From Halobacteriovorax sp. JY17 (GTDB lineage: Bacteria; Bdellovibrionota; Bacteriovoracia; Bacteriovoracales; Bacteriovoracaceae), in assembly GCF_002753895.1 (NCBI RefSeq), contig NZ_NJER01000001.1, forward strand, positions 930,001-994,000: a DNA stretch of 64,000 nucleotides, read 5' to 3'. Shown piece after piece: positions 36,971-44,688 of the stretch (position 1 is the stretch's first letter; each line of letters starts with the position of its first letter). The notes under the pieces are model-generated. The model ran no database searches, was not told where the DNA came from, and was given only the letters and a program-made list of their open reading frames with translations. The translations under genes and the position numbers were made by a program.

Positions 36971-37637
36971 GAAGTTCCTCGTTCTTGCGACTAAGAATCA
37001 TCCATTCTACTCAAAGTTAAAAGAACTAGATGTTATTTTCTATGATTTAGAGTCCCACGCTCCCTTTGAAGAGAAGTGGTCTCATTATATGGAATGCGAC
37101 CTCGTTCTAGACTTTACTGTTATTGAACCAGAAAAGAAATTACAGCTCTTAAAACACCTAAATATTCAATTTGATTTTCCTATTGTTAGTGACCTCTCAA
37201 CTTACTGGGGAGAGCTTTTCATTGAAAAAGTTTCGGGACTTAGAGGAGCACTCTCTTTTAACTTCCCTTCTCCAACAAATTGCTACGAATACTACGCTAT
37301 TGATGAGAGAACTAACGAAGGTCTTCTAGAGTTCTTTAAGATGATAGAAGTTGAAGGTCTAAGAGTTGATACACCAGGAATTGGATTTACCTATCCTAGA
37401 GTGGTTTCAATGATAATTAATGAAGCCTACTTTTCTTTAGAAGATAATCTCGCTCGTCCAAAAGACATTGATACGGCCATGAAATTTGGTGTGAACTACC
37501 CTCTCGGGCCATTTGAATGGGCAGCAAAAATTGGCCACAAGAATATTCTTCGCCTCTTAGAAGAACTCTATAAAGAGACAGCCGATCCTCGCTACAGACC
37601 TAGTCAAAAACTTCGTCTAGAAGCGAATTTACTTTAA
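36957..37637 (+). CDS. Separate 3HCDH C-terminal domain protein, second half of a split PaaH
   Basis: 226 residues starting at the ATG at 36957, which has an AGGGAGG site and overlaps the previous gene by 14 bases. A longer frame exists but overlaps the dehydrogenase and has no ribosome site. The last 100 residues contain PRVVSMIINEAYFSLEDN, AMKFGVNYPLGPFEW and a final YRPSQKLRLEANL. These match the second 3-hydroxyacyl-CoA dehydrogenase C-terminal domain of PaaH/PaaC. The N-terminal 100 residues (MTTSKKFLVLATKN onward) are Rossmann-like without the Gly-rich dinucleotide loop. It probably forms the second half of a split PaaH with the preceding gene. Confidence 0.82.
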   Translation: MTTSKKFLVLATKNHPFYSKLKELDVIFYDLESHAPFEEKWSHYMECDLVLDFTVIEPEKKLQLLKHLNIQFDFPIVSDLSTYWGELFIEKVSGLRGALSFNFPSPTNCYEYYAIDERTNEGLLEFFKMIEVEGLRVDTPGIGFTYPRVVSMIINEAYFSLEDNLARPKDIDTAMKFGVNYPLGPFEWAAKIGHKNILRLLEELYKETADPRYRPSQKLRLEANLL

Positions 37638-37645
37638 GGATACTT

Positions 37646-38842
37646 ATGAAAAAATCTTATATCGTTTATGCAAAGAGAACTCCTATTGGAAAACTTGGCG
37701 GAGCACTCTCTCAAGTAAGAGTTGACGACATGCTAGCTCACCTCTTTAAAGATATTAAGTCTTGGGCAAACTTTGATTTAACTGAAATTGATGATGTGAT
37801 CGCAGGTTGTGCCAACCAAGCAGGGGAAGACAATAGAAACCTTGCGAGAATGGCCTCGACACTCGCAGAATTTCCATTTGAAGTTCCGGCCACAACAATT
37901 AACCGCCTCTGCGGTTCTTCTCTAGATGCCGTCATGGACGCAGTAGGGAGAATAAGCGCAGGCTTTGGAGATTGCTTTGTAGTTGGTGGTGCCGAGAGTA
38001 TGACAAGGGCGCCTTTAGTCATTTCAAAAGGCTCTACTCCTTTTGGTAGAGACTCTAAAATGTATGACACAACTTTTGGTTGGAGATTTCCAAATCCAAA
38101 AATGAAAGAGCTCTTCCCTCTTCTTGGCATGGGAGAGACCGCAGAAGAAGTGGCCGAGCAATATAAAATATCCAGAGAAGATCAAGATAAGTTTGCTCTA
38201 AATTCTCACCTAAAGGCCCATAGTGCTTGGGAAGAAGGAAGATTTACACAAGAAGTTCTTCCAATAGAAGTAAAGCTTAGAAAGAGCTCACATATAGTTT
38301 CTAGAGACGAAGGTCCGAGACCTGATACAAACCTAGAAGTTCTTGGAAAACTTAAAACAGTCTTTAGAGATGGTGGAACTGTAACAGCAGGTAACGCGAG
38401 CCAGATGAATGATGGCGCGAGTGCTGTAGTTGTTGTTTCAGAAGATTTTCTAAAAAAGCACAATCTTACTCCTCTAGTTGAAATAACTGGAGCTGCCGTA
38501 AGAGGAGTTCATCCAAGTGTAATGGGACTTGGCCCAATTGAAGCAACAAAGAAGCTTTGCAAAGACTTTAATAAGAAAGTTTCAGACTTCGACGTCTTTG
38601 AACTCAACGAGGCCTTCGCTGCTCAATCTCTCGCTTGTATGAGAGAGCTTGGAATTGATGAGAGTAAGGTAAATCTTAATGGTGGTGCTATTTCACTAGG
38701 GCACCCTCTCGGTTGTTCAGGGGCTCGAATTCTCACAACACTTATTCATATTATGAAAGATAGAGATGACCTTAAAGAGGGACTCGCGACAATGTGTATT
38801 GGCGTTGGACAAGGGATCGCTCTTTCTGTAAAGAAAGTTTAA
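37646..38842 (+). CDS. paaJ: Thiolase PaaJ-like (3-oxoadipyl-CoA thiolase family)
   Basis: 398 residues. The nucleophile Cys is in NRLCGSSLDAV (near residue 91), the His in GGAISLGHPLGCSGAR, and the second Cys in CIGVGQG. These are the acetyl-CoA acyltransferase motifs. It cleaves 3-oxoadipyl-CoA to succinyl-CoA and acetyl-CoA in the Paa pathway; a general acetoacetyl-CoA thiolase is an alternative. The gene follows the split PaaH after 8 bases with AAGGATACTT. It is the last aromatic gene of the operon, and the NADH dehydrogenase gene follows. Confidence 0.92.
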   Translation: MKKSYIVYAKRTPIGKLGGALSQVRVDDMLAHLFKDIKSWANFDLTEIDDVIAGCANQAGEDNRNLARMASTLAEFPFEVPATTINRLCGSSLDAVMDAVGRISAGFGDCFVVGGAESMTRAPLVISKGSTPFGRDSKMYDTTFGWRFPNPKMKELFPLLGMGETAEEVAEQYKISREDQDKFALNSHLKAHSAWEEGRFTQEVLPIEVKLRKSSHIVSRDEGPRPDTNLEVLGKLKTVFRDGGTVTAGNASQMNDGASAVVVVSEDFLKKHNLTPLVEITGAAVRGVHPSVMGLGPIEATKKLCKDFNKKVSDFDVFELNEAFAAQSLACMRELGIDESKVNLNGGAISLGHPLGCSGARILTTLIHIMKDRDDLKEGLATMCIGVGQGIALSVKKV

Positions 38843-38861
38843 ATTGATCTAGGATCAGTAA

Positions 38862-40118
38862 GTGAAGAAGACATTTGAAACAATAATTGTTGGTGGTGGT
38901 TTTGGTGGATTAAATGCTGCTATAAAACTAGGAAAGAAGAATAAAGAAGTTCTTCTAATAGATAGAACGAATCACCATCTCTTTCAGCCCTTACTCTATC
39001 AAGTAGCAACAGCAGGCTTATCCCCTGCTGATATTGCGACACCTATAAGAGAAATTCTAAAGAAATATTCGTCTATTACAATCATAATGGACGAAGTCAT
39101 TGAAATATCTAAGGAGAACTCTACTGTAACTATAAGTTCAGGTAATCAAGTCTCCTTTAAAAACTTAATTCTAGCTACTGGAGCAAGGCATTCTTACTTT
39201 GGAAATGATCAATGGGAGAAACTCGCCCCTGGCCTAAAAAGTTTAGACGACGCTCTTAGTATTCGAGAAAATGTTCTAAGAAGTTTTGAAAAAAGTGAGC
39301 TTGAAACTGATCTTAAGAAAATTTCAGCTCTCACTACTTTTGTTGTTATTGGAGCAGGACCGACCGGTGTTGAGATGGCGGGGGCCATTGCAGAGATTGC
39401 GACTAAAACACTTGCAAAGAACTTCAGCAATATTGATCCAAAGTCTTCTAAAATTTATCTCATTGAAGGTGGCCAAAGAGTTTTAAGTACTTTTCATCCT
39501 TCATTATCAGAGAAATCAAAAGACGACCTAGAGTCCCTTGGAGTCACAGTCAAACTAAACTCCTTTGTTAAAGAAATTACTGAAGAAGGTGTAACTGTCG
39601 GCGAAGAGTTTATTCCTACGAAGAATATTGTTTGGGCAGCAGGAAATAAGGCCAACCCAATTCTTTTAAAACTAGATACAAGTCTTGATCGAATGGGAAG
39701 AGCTATGGTTGAAAGCGATTGTAGTATTGAAGGATTTCCCAATATTTTCGTCATTGGCGATGCTTCGGCCTTTAAGCGAGGAGAAGGGTTTCTTCCAGGA
39801 CTTGCTCCAGTTGCCGCTCAACAAGGGAAGTATGTCGCTCAACTCATCAACAAGAAACTTCCTAAAGGAAAGAGAGAGTCCTTTAAATATATTGATAAAG
39901 GTTCAATGGCGACAATTGGTAAGAGTAAAGCAATTCTAGAACTTGGAAAAATTCGCATTTCAGGTTTTATCGCTTGGTGCGCTTGGTGCTTAGTCCACCT
40001 ACTCTTTCTCGTTCTATTTAGAAATAGAGTCTTTATCTTCTTTGACTGGGTCTATAGTTATATTACGGAACAACGAGGAGCGAGGCTCATCAAAGGAAAC
40101 GAGAGAGAAGAAGCATAG
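38862..40118 (+). CDS. ndh: Type II NADH dehydrogenase
   Basis: 418 residues, beginning at GTG (38862) with AGGA 8 bases upstream. FAD-binding GGGFGGLNAA (residues 10-19), the HHLFQPLLYQVATAGLSP segment, the NADH-binding VIGAGPTGVEMAG and the second FAD motif FVIGDAS are all present. The C-terminal hydrophobic amphipathic region (ISGFIAWCAWCLVHLLFLVLF) is typical of NDH-2 membrane attachment. It oxidises NADH and reduces quinone at the inner membrane without pumping protons. It follows the paa genes by 19 bases and may drain NADH made by paaH. Confidence 0.92.
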   Translation: MKKTFETIIVGGGFGGLNAAIKLGKKNKEVLLIDRTNHHLFQPLLYQVATAGLSPADIATPIREILKKYSSITIIMDEVIEISKENSTVTISSGNQVSFKNLILATGARHSYFGNDQWEKLAPGLKSLDDALSIRENVLRSFEKSELETDLKKISALTTFVVIGAGPTGVEMAGAIAEIATKTLAKNFSNIDPKSSKIYLIEGGQRVLSTFHPSLSEKSKDDLESLGVTVKLNSFVKEITEEGVTVGEEFIPTKNIVWAAGNKANPILLKLDTSLDRMGRAMVESDCSIEGFPNIFVIGDASAFKRGEGFLPGLAPVAAQQGKYVAQLINKKLPKGKRESFKYIDKGSMATIGKSKAILELGKIRISGFIAWCAWCLVHLLFLVLFRNRVFIFFDWVYSYITEQRGARLIKGNEREEA

Positions 40119-40138
40119 AGCTTCTTCTCATTTTCTTT
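40105..40138 (+). terminator. Rho-independent terminator of the hpd-paa-ndh operon
   Basis: A perfect 10-bp stem, GAGAAGAAGC and GCTTCTTCTC with a 5-base loop that contains the ndh stop, is followed by ATTTTCTTT. Confidence 0.85.
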
Positions 40139-40583
40139 AGAATTTATGCATAATTTCAAACCAAGGATCATCGTAAACGCTACCAGCGTCTACACCGAGA
40201 ATTTTCTTTCCTTCTTTGTACTGCTTCATTGATAAATCATATCGCTTTAAAACTAATTTCTTAATCTTATTTGCTACGATATCAAATTTTCTCTGACTAA
40301 AGTTCTTTGCAACAAGAGTTTTTAGAAGAACAACCCTATACTCTCTAATTTTCTCTTCAATAGAATCTGCTTCTGCTCTATGGCTTCTATACAAGTCTAC
40401 AAATTGTTGTTTCTGTTTTTCTGAAATCTTAGACTTCGCAAGAACTTCTCTGGCCTTCTTAACAACATCTTTTTCATTTTTAACTTTTCCAACTTTTACT
40501 CGATCAGACTCTATGGCCTGCTTAGTTGCCGTTGCACAAGAAGCAGCTAAAGAGAGAAGGCAAAGTAATAAAATTTTCTTCAT
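40137..40583 (-). CDS. Predicted lipoprotein, helical
   Basis: 148 residues from the ATG at 40583, with AAGGTG at good spacing; a GTG 9 bases earlier lies too close to that site. MKKILLLCLLSLAASC is a lipoprotein signal with lipobox LAASC (Cys16). The mature part is highly charged and helical. The pattern with evenly spaced Lys, Glu and Arg suggests a periplasmic Spy-like or coiled-coil fold, but no family is assigned. It is 10 bases from bamB, so the two are probably cotranscribed and may both contribute to outer-membrane work. Confidence 0.7.
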   Translation of the reverse strand: MKKILLLCLLSLAASCATATKQAIESDRVKVGKVKNEKDVVKKAREVLAKSKISEKQKQQFVDLYRSHRAEADSIEEKIREYRVVLLKTLVAKNFSQRKFDIVANKIKKLVLKRYDLSMKQYKEGKKILGVDAGSVYDDPWFEIMHKF

Positions 40584-40593
40584 AAAAAACACC

Positions 40594-41703
40594 TTACTTA
40601 AATACGTACAATCTATTTCTTGAGCTTAATGCTGCAAGATAGCTATCTGAATTATCTAATTCACCATGAACACCACTATAGGCATGCCCAAGTTGAAAGT
40701 GATCTCTCACTTTAAAAGTAACATCATCTAAGAGAAGGATTTCTCCTCCCACAGAACTTACAGCTAATCCACCTTTCCAAGGAGTAATACTACTCACAGG
40801 AACTTTTGAAATGCTAATCAGCTCTTTTTCTACTAAGTCTTTATCAAGAACAGCAATATCTCCAAAGATTGTAGGAACGAGAAGTTGTCCCTTATAAAGA
40901 ATAGGAGCTCTTGAAACTTTATATGGCAGCCTTCTTTGAATTTCTCCAGAGTTTGGATCTAGCATAGCAAGATCACCATTAATTGAGCCTGCTAGAATAC
41001 TTGACTTAAAAAGAGTCGGTGTCGAATCTACATCAACAAACTTATTCCCAGTTGATAATCTTCTCTCCCAAAGAATAACTCCCTCTTCTAAGCTAAAGGC
41101 TCCGATTTGACCGTCAGAAAAACCAACGTAAATCTTATCTTTATAAACAAGTGGTTTAGAAGCCCTTTGAATTGTTGTCAAGTATGGAACTGATCTCTTA
41201 TATGACCAAAGGATTTTCCCCGTATTTACATCAAGACAGAAAATTTTATGATTTCTTGTATGAAAAATAATTCTATCTTTATAAACAACTCCTTGAGTTT
41301 CAATGGCCGCATCAAGATCTACCATATACTCAGCTTTTCCTGTCAGAGAATGTCTAGCAAAAACTCTCCCCTTCGCATTTCCATAAATAACCCAATCTTT
41401 ATAGACCACAGGCTTAGAGTGATAAGCTCCATCATCATACTTAGACCAAACTTCTTTACCATTATCTAATTGATAGGCCTTCATATAACCTTGGTTATGA
41501 CCAACGTAGAGAATCCCATCATGAATAAGTGGTGAATTCAAAGCGATAGGAAGATTGCCCGTTTGATGAACTGGATCCTGATTCTTATTCCACATCACTC
41601 TAAAAGCAGTTTCTTCTTCCTTCACTCCCTCAATTTCTAAATTCTTTATAGAAGAGCAAGAAACGAAAAAGAGAGCGATAGAGATTAAAAGTATTTTATG
41701 CAC
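40594..41703 (-). CDS. bamB: BamB-like outer-membrane assembly lipoprotein
   Basis: 369 residues starting at GTG (41703), which overlaps the preceding stop as TAGTG, with GGAG upstream. A lipobox (FFVSC, Cys16) is followed by repeated beta-propeller units with W or Y-K-x-x-I patterns such as DNGKEVWSKY, NTGKILWSY, EEGVILWERR and NSGEIQRR. These are PQQ/Trp-type propeller repeats. In E. coli the order yfgM-bamB-der is conserved; here yfgM precedes bamB directly. BamB assists the BAM complex in the insertion of beta-barrels. Other PQQ-like propeller lipoproteins are possible. Confidence 0.85.
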   Translation of the reverse strand: MHKILLISIALFFVSCSSIKNLEIEGVKEEETAFRVMWNKNQDPVHQTGNLPIALNSPLIHDGILYVGHNQGYMKAYQLDNGKEVWSKYDDGAYHSKPVVYKDWVIYGNAKGRVFARHSLTGKAEYMVDLDAAIETQGVVYKDRIIFHTRNHKIFCLDVNTGKILWSYKRSVPYLTTIQRASKPLVYKDKIYVGFSDGQIGAFSLEEGVILWERRLSTGNKFVDVDSTPTLFKSSILAGSINGDLAMLDPNSGEIQRRLPYKVSRAPILYKGQLLVPTIFGDIAVLDKDLVEKELISISKVPVSSITPWKGGLAVSSVGGEILLLDDVTFKVRDHFQLGHAYSGVHGELDNSDSYLAALSSRNRLYVFK

Positions 41704-42371
41704 TAAGACTCCATTCCAGCTAAGTATAACTTAGCAAGTTTTACAAATTCAGCTTGTCCAAGATTATCAATGACATATTGAAAATTAGTCTTCGCCTTAG
41801 CTTTCTCACCTTTCTTAAGATAGAGACGTCCAAGGTCTAAGTAAGTCTTAGACTCCATAACTTTAACATTTGCTTTAACAATTTTTTCCAGATCAGCAAT
41901 CGCCTTATCAACATTGCCAAGGTCTTCATGATTTACCGCCATTCTTGAATGAATGAAGTAAATAATATACGGGTTAGATTGGTCTTTTACAGTCTCTAAA
42001 ACTTTTAAAGAACCTTCCAAGTCTCCCTGCTTTGTTAATTCATCACTACTATTGATTGCAAGAGGAGTTAAACCTACAAAGCTACCAACTTTGGAAGCCA
42101 TTTCAAGATAACCTTTTGTATAATCAGCTGGCGCTATCTTCTTAGTCACAAGAGAATCAAAGCTCTTCGCTTTAAATTCATAAACGACAGCCCCTAATTT
42201 ATCATTTTGACTACTCTTATAAGCAACGTATCCGCCCCAAGCGAAAACTCCTAAAATGATTAAGACAACAAGGCCAATGACAGAAGATTTATTTTTCGCA
42301 ATGAAAGCTCCAAGCTCTGTTTCATATAATGCTTCATCTACAGGGTTATGTGGTGTTGTTGCTGTGGCCAT
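41703..42371 (-). CDS. yfgM: YfgM-like tetratricopeptide membrane protein
   Basis: 222 residues. An N-terminal cytosolic segment is followed by one membrane helix (residues about 30-50) and periplasmic TPR-like repeats, for example LEKIVKANVKVMESKTYLDLGRLYLKKGEKAKAK. This matches the YfgM/TPR_21 family, which works as a periplasmic chaperone partner of PpiD. Its stop overlaps the GTG start of bamB, which is the normal neighbour of yfgM. A GC-rich palindrome lies about 30 bases upstream of its start. Confidence 0.85.
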   Translation of the reverse strand: MATATTPHNPVDEALYETELGAFIAKNKSSVIGLVVLIILGVFAWGGYVAYKSSQNDKLGAVVYEFKAKSFDSLVTKKIAPADYTKGYLEMASKVGSFVGLTPLAINSSDELTKQGDLEGSLKVLETVKDQSNPYIIYFIHSRMAVNHEDLGNVDKAIADLEKIVKANVKVMESKTYLDLGRLYLKKGEKAKAKTNFQYVIDNLGQAEFVKLAKLYLAGMES

Positions 42372-42401
42372 AGTTACTTCCTTATCCTAATGGTCTGGGC
42401 A

Positions 42402-42414
42402 GGTGCGCCGCACC
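42402..42414. repeat. GC-rich palindrome GGTGCG-C-CGCACC upstream of yfgM
   Basis: A perfect 6-bp dyad with a single centre base in an otherwise AT-rich divergent region, 31 bases upstream of the yfgM ATG. Its position fits an operator or a leader hairpin. No factor can be named. Confidence 0.4.
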
Positions 42415-42540
42415 GCCAAAATTTATTACGTTTTTTAATACTTTGAAATTTTAGAATTCTTGCCCTAAGTTGTCAAAAATAGAAAGAATGGTTTATGATA
42501 AAATATAAGAAAATTTCAACGTTTTGTGCAAGGAAGCATA

Positions 42541-43038
42541 ATGAGAAGAGCAATTGTATATAAAGTTATTCTAATTTCGACTCTATTACTGGGAAGTACG
42601 GCATCTATGGCGCTAGATCGCATCGGAAGACTAGGAATTGGAATGTCTAATCAATTTAAAACTGACCTACCTGCAATTTCTTTTAAAATACAGAAATCAA
42701 AGTCAACTGCTATCGGGGCCCTCGTCGCCGTTGATACCGATGAAAATTCAGGTGGCTGGGGAGCTGGTTTTAAACTTTACAGAAATATTTTTGAAGAGCC
42801 TCAACTTAACTTCTATGGCGCTATTCTAGCAGGCCTTATAAATGAGAAGCAAGGAGTTGGCGTTTCAAAGTCTGGATTTCAATTTGATTTAACAATGGGA
42901 AGTGAATTCAGTTTTACAGGCCTTGCAAGTATTGGCTTTAGTTTTGAATTTGGACTTTCCTTTAACAAGGTGAATGAGTTTAGAGTACAAACAGTTGGCG
43001 ACTCTTTTGTCGTAGCTGCTGCACACTTCTACTTATAA
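42541..43038 (+). CDS. Small predicted outer-membrane beta-barrel protein
   Basis: 165 residues from the ATG at 42541, with AAGGAAG before it; the frame stays open to 42526 without a ribosome site. A signal peptide (cut near SMAL) is followed by alternating short beta strands rich in Gly, Phe and Tyr, ending with a strand VVAAAHFYL. The pattern fits an outer-membrane barrel of about 8 strands. It is 7 bases from a second barrel gene, so both are probably cotranscribed. Function unknown. Confidence 0.65.
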   Translation: MRRAIVYKVILISTLLLGSTASMALDRIGRLGIGMSNQFKTDLPAISFKIQKSKSTAIGALVAVDTDENSGGWGAGFKLYRNIFEEPQLNFYGAILAGLINEKQGVGVSKSGFQFDLTMGSEFSFTGLASIGFSFEFGLSFNKVNEFRVQTVGDSFVVAAAHFYL

Positions 43039-43045
43039 GGAAGAG

Positions 43046-43813
43046 ATGTTTTTAAATAATTTAATAAAGATTTTAATTTGCTTCACACTATCTTTTGCCG
43101 CTTTTGCCCAAGCAGGTGTTAACGATGGCTTTAGTATTGAAGAGGAAGACCTAAGTATTGGTGGAGATATCTTCTCTGACTTTAATGAAGATATTGAAAG
43201 TAATCAAGTCATGGAAGATGAGAGATTTTATCGTTATGGAAGGTTCTTTACTTTTTCTTTTAGCCTTGGAATCACTTCTTTCACAGGAAATAGAGGAGTG
43301 GTTTACGAGAACGAACATCCTAGTTATGGAATTCAATTAAGTGTCTTTAGAGATTTTCAAACAGCTATCTCCATTGGAATTGGCTTCTCAAGACATAATA
43401 TGTACTTTGATCAAACAAATCTTGAAGGATTTAACGGAGAAGCTCCAAGCTTTGTGCAAGTGAGTCAGCTTCGCGTCTACACTGGTTATAAGTACTATAT
43501 AGACACAGCAAACCTTGGAACGGCCATTACTTACTCAAATCCTTATATGACAGCAAGGCTTGAATACTGGTACACCACAAATAAGTTTATCGATAACGAG
43601 AATATCCCAAATAGAAATGGTGGAGGACTTGGCGTTGGCCTTGGTGGTGGGCTAGAGTTTCCTATAAAACTTAAAGAGTCTTACCTAGGTCTTGAAGTTC
43701 TCTATCACAATGTAAATTTCTTTGATAAGAATACTGGCGCTTATAGACCAGTCATTGAAGACTTAAGTGGTGATGCATTCACCACTATGTTGTCCTATAT
43801 TTGGAATTGGTAG
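43046..43813 (+). CDS. Predicted outer-membrane beta-barrel protein
   Basis: 255 residues with a signal peptide (cleavage near FAQAG). An acidic linker (about residues 24-55, DGFSIEEEDLSIGGD) precedes a Gly- and aromatic-rich strand pattern, with the last strand TMLSYIWNW ending in an aromatic residue as expected for BAM substrates. It follows the smaller barrel gene by 7 bases with GGAAGAG. It could be a porin-like or surface protein; no specific family is recognised. Confidence 0.7.
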   Translation: MFLNNLIKILICFTLSFAAFAQAGVNDGFSIEEEDLSIGGDIFSDFNEDIESNQVMEDERFYRYGRFFTFSFSLGITSFTGNRGVVYENEHPSYGIQLSVFRDFQTAISIGIGFSRHNMYFDQTNLEGFNGEAPSFVQVSQLRVYTGYKYYIDTANLGTAITYSNPYMTARLEYWYTTNKFIDNENIPNRNGGGLGVGLGGGLEFPIKLKESYLGLEVLYHNVNFFDKNTGAYRPVIEDLSGDAFTTMLSYIWNW

Positions 43814-43847
43814 AGGCTATCTACAAAGCCTCTTCATTCTTTTTTCA
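43812..43847 (+). terminator. Rho-independent terminator of the two-barrel operon
   Basis: The stem AGAGGC and GCCTCT with a 10-base loop begins at the last base of the CDS and is followed by a T-rich stretch ending TTCATTCTTTTTTC. Confidence 0.65.
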
Positions 43848-44671
43848 ATTGAATTTAAAATAATGGCCGTCTCTTTAGAAACTTCAACCTTAGGTCTTTG
43901 GTAGTTTGCAATAAAAGGCTTGCAGCTAGACCACTCCGGAATAACTTGCTCGTAAAGTTCATCGTTTGAAGATAAGATATATTTACTGACTTCTTTTGAA
44001 ATAGAAATTAATTGCTTCTCAGTAATTAATCCCTTAGAAAAAAATTCTAAGCCTAGGTCACTAGCAGTAAAATATGCGATCTGCCCCTCTTCAAGTTCAA
44101 CCCCTTTCTTCTCATCATCTTTATAAAAACCATAAGGATTATAAACTTGATGAATATAAGTTGTAATTTTCTTATTAGGAAAGAAGTCTGAAACCGCTTT
44201 ATAAGCACGAGCATCGTGCTGTCCATTATCTCCAATTAAGATAATTTCATCATATTCACCACCTTGGATGATTTCTTTAACCGTACGAGTTTTATACTCC
44301 AGAGTATCCTCACCAGAATCTTTCCCCACGACAGTTACTTGAGGAAAATTTGATCTAGAGATAAACTCACGACCAAACAACTGCAGTCGTCCACTTGCCG
44401 CTGTCACGTAGATAAGAGATCTCTTTGCCGAATGATTATGCCCTCTAAATTTTCTACAATAGTCGGCGGCTTCTTGAGTCGGCTCTTCATTGCAAAGAAA
44501 ATCATTAAAAAGCTCAGGAAGACCGATGAAAGGATTAGTTGCGCTAATTCCACCAGTAAAATATCCAAGAACATTAGTTCGCTTCAAAGTATCATCGATA
44601 TCTGAAATAACGAGAGTCTTCGCCTGAATACTAAAATTTGCTATTAATAAAATCGTCAATAATAATTTCAT
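43817..44671 (-). CDS. Exported APP1-like (DUF2183) phosphatidate phosphatase family protein
   Basis: 284 residues with a signal peptide (cut near IQAK). A HAD-like catalytic start DIDDTLKRTNV lies at about residue 24, TAASGRLQL at about 92, and LIGDNGQHDARAY at about 145. This is the DxDDT ... S/T-x-x ... GDNxxHD pattern of DUF2183/APP1 phosphatidate phosphatases. The signal peptide would make it periplasmic, where it could act on lipid phosphates of the envelope or of prey. It lies 17 bases downstream of der, probably in the same transcript. Confidence 0.85.
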   Translation of the reverse strand: MKLLLTILLIANFSIQAKTLVISDIDDTLKRTNVLGYFTGGISATNPFIGLPELFNDFLCNEEPTQEAADYCRKFRGHNHSAKRSLIYVTAASGRLQLFGREFISRSNFPQVTVVGKDSGEDTLEYKTRTVKEIIQGGEYDEIILIGDNGQHDARAYKAVSDFFPNKKITTYIHQVYNPYGFYKDDEKKGVELEEGQIAYFTASDLGLEFFSKGLITEKQLISISKEVSKYILSSNDELYEQVIPEWSSCKPFIANYQRPKVEVSKETAIILNSIEKRMKRLCR

Positions 44672-44688
44672 AGTCTTCCTATCCTTAT

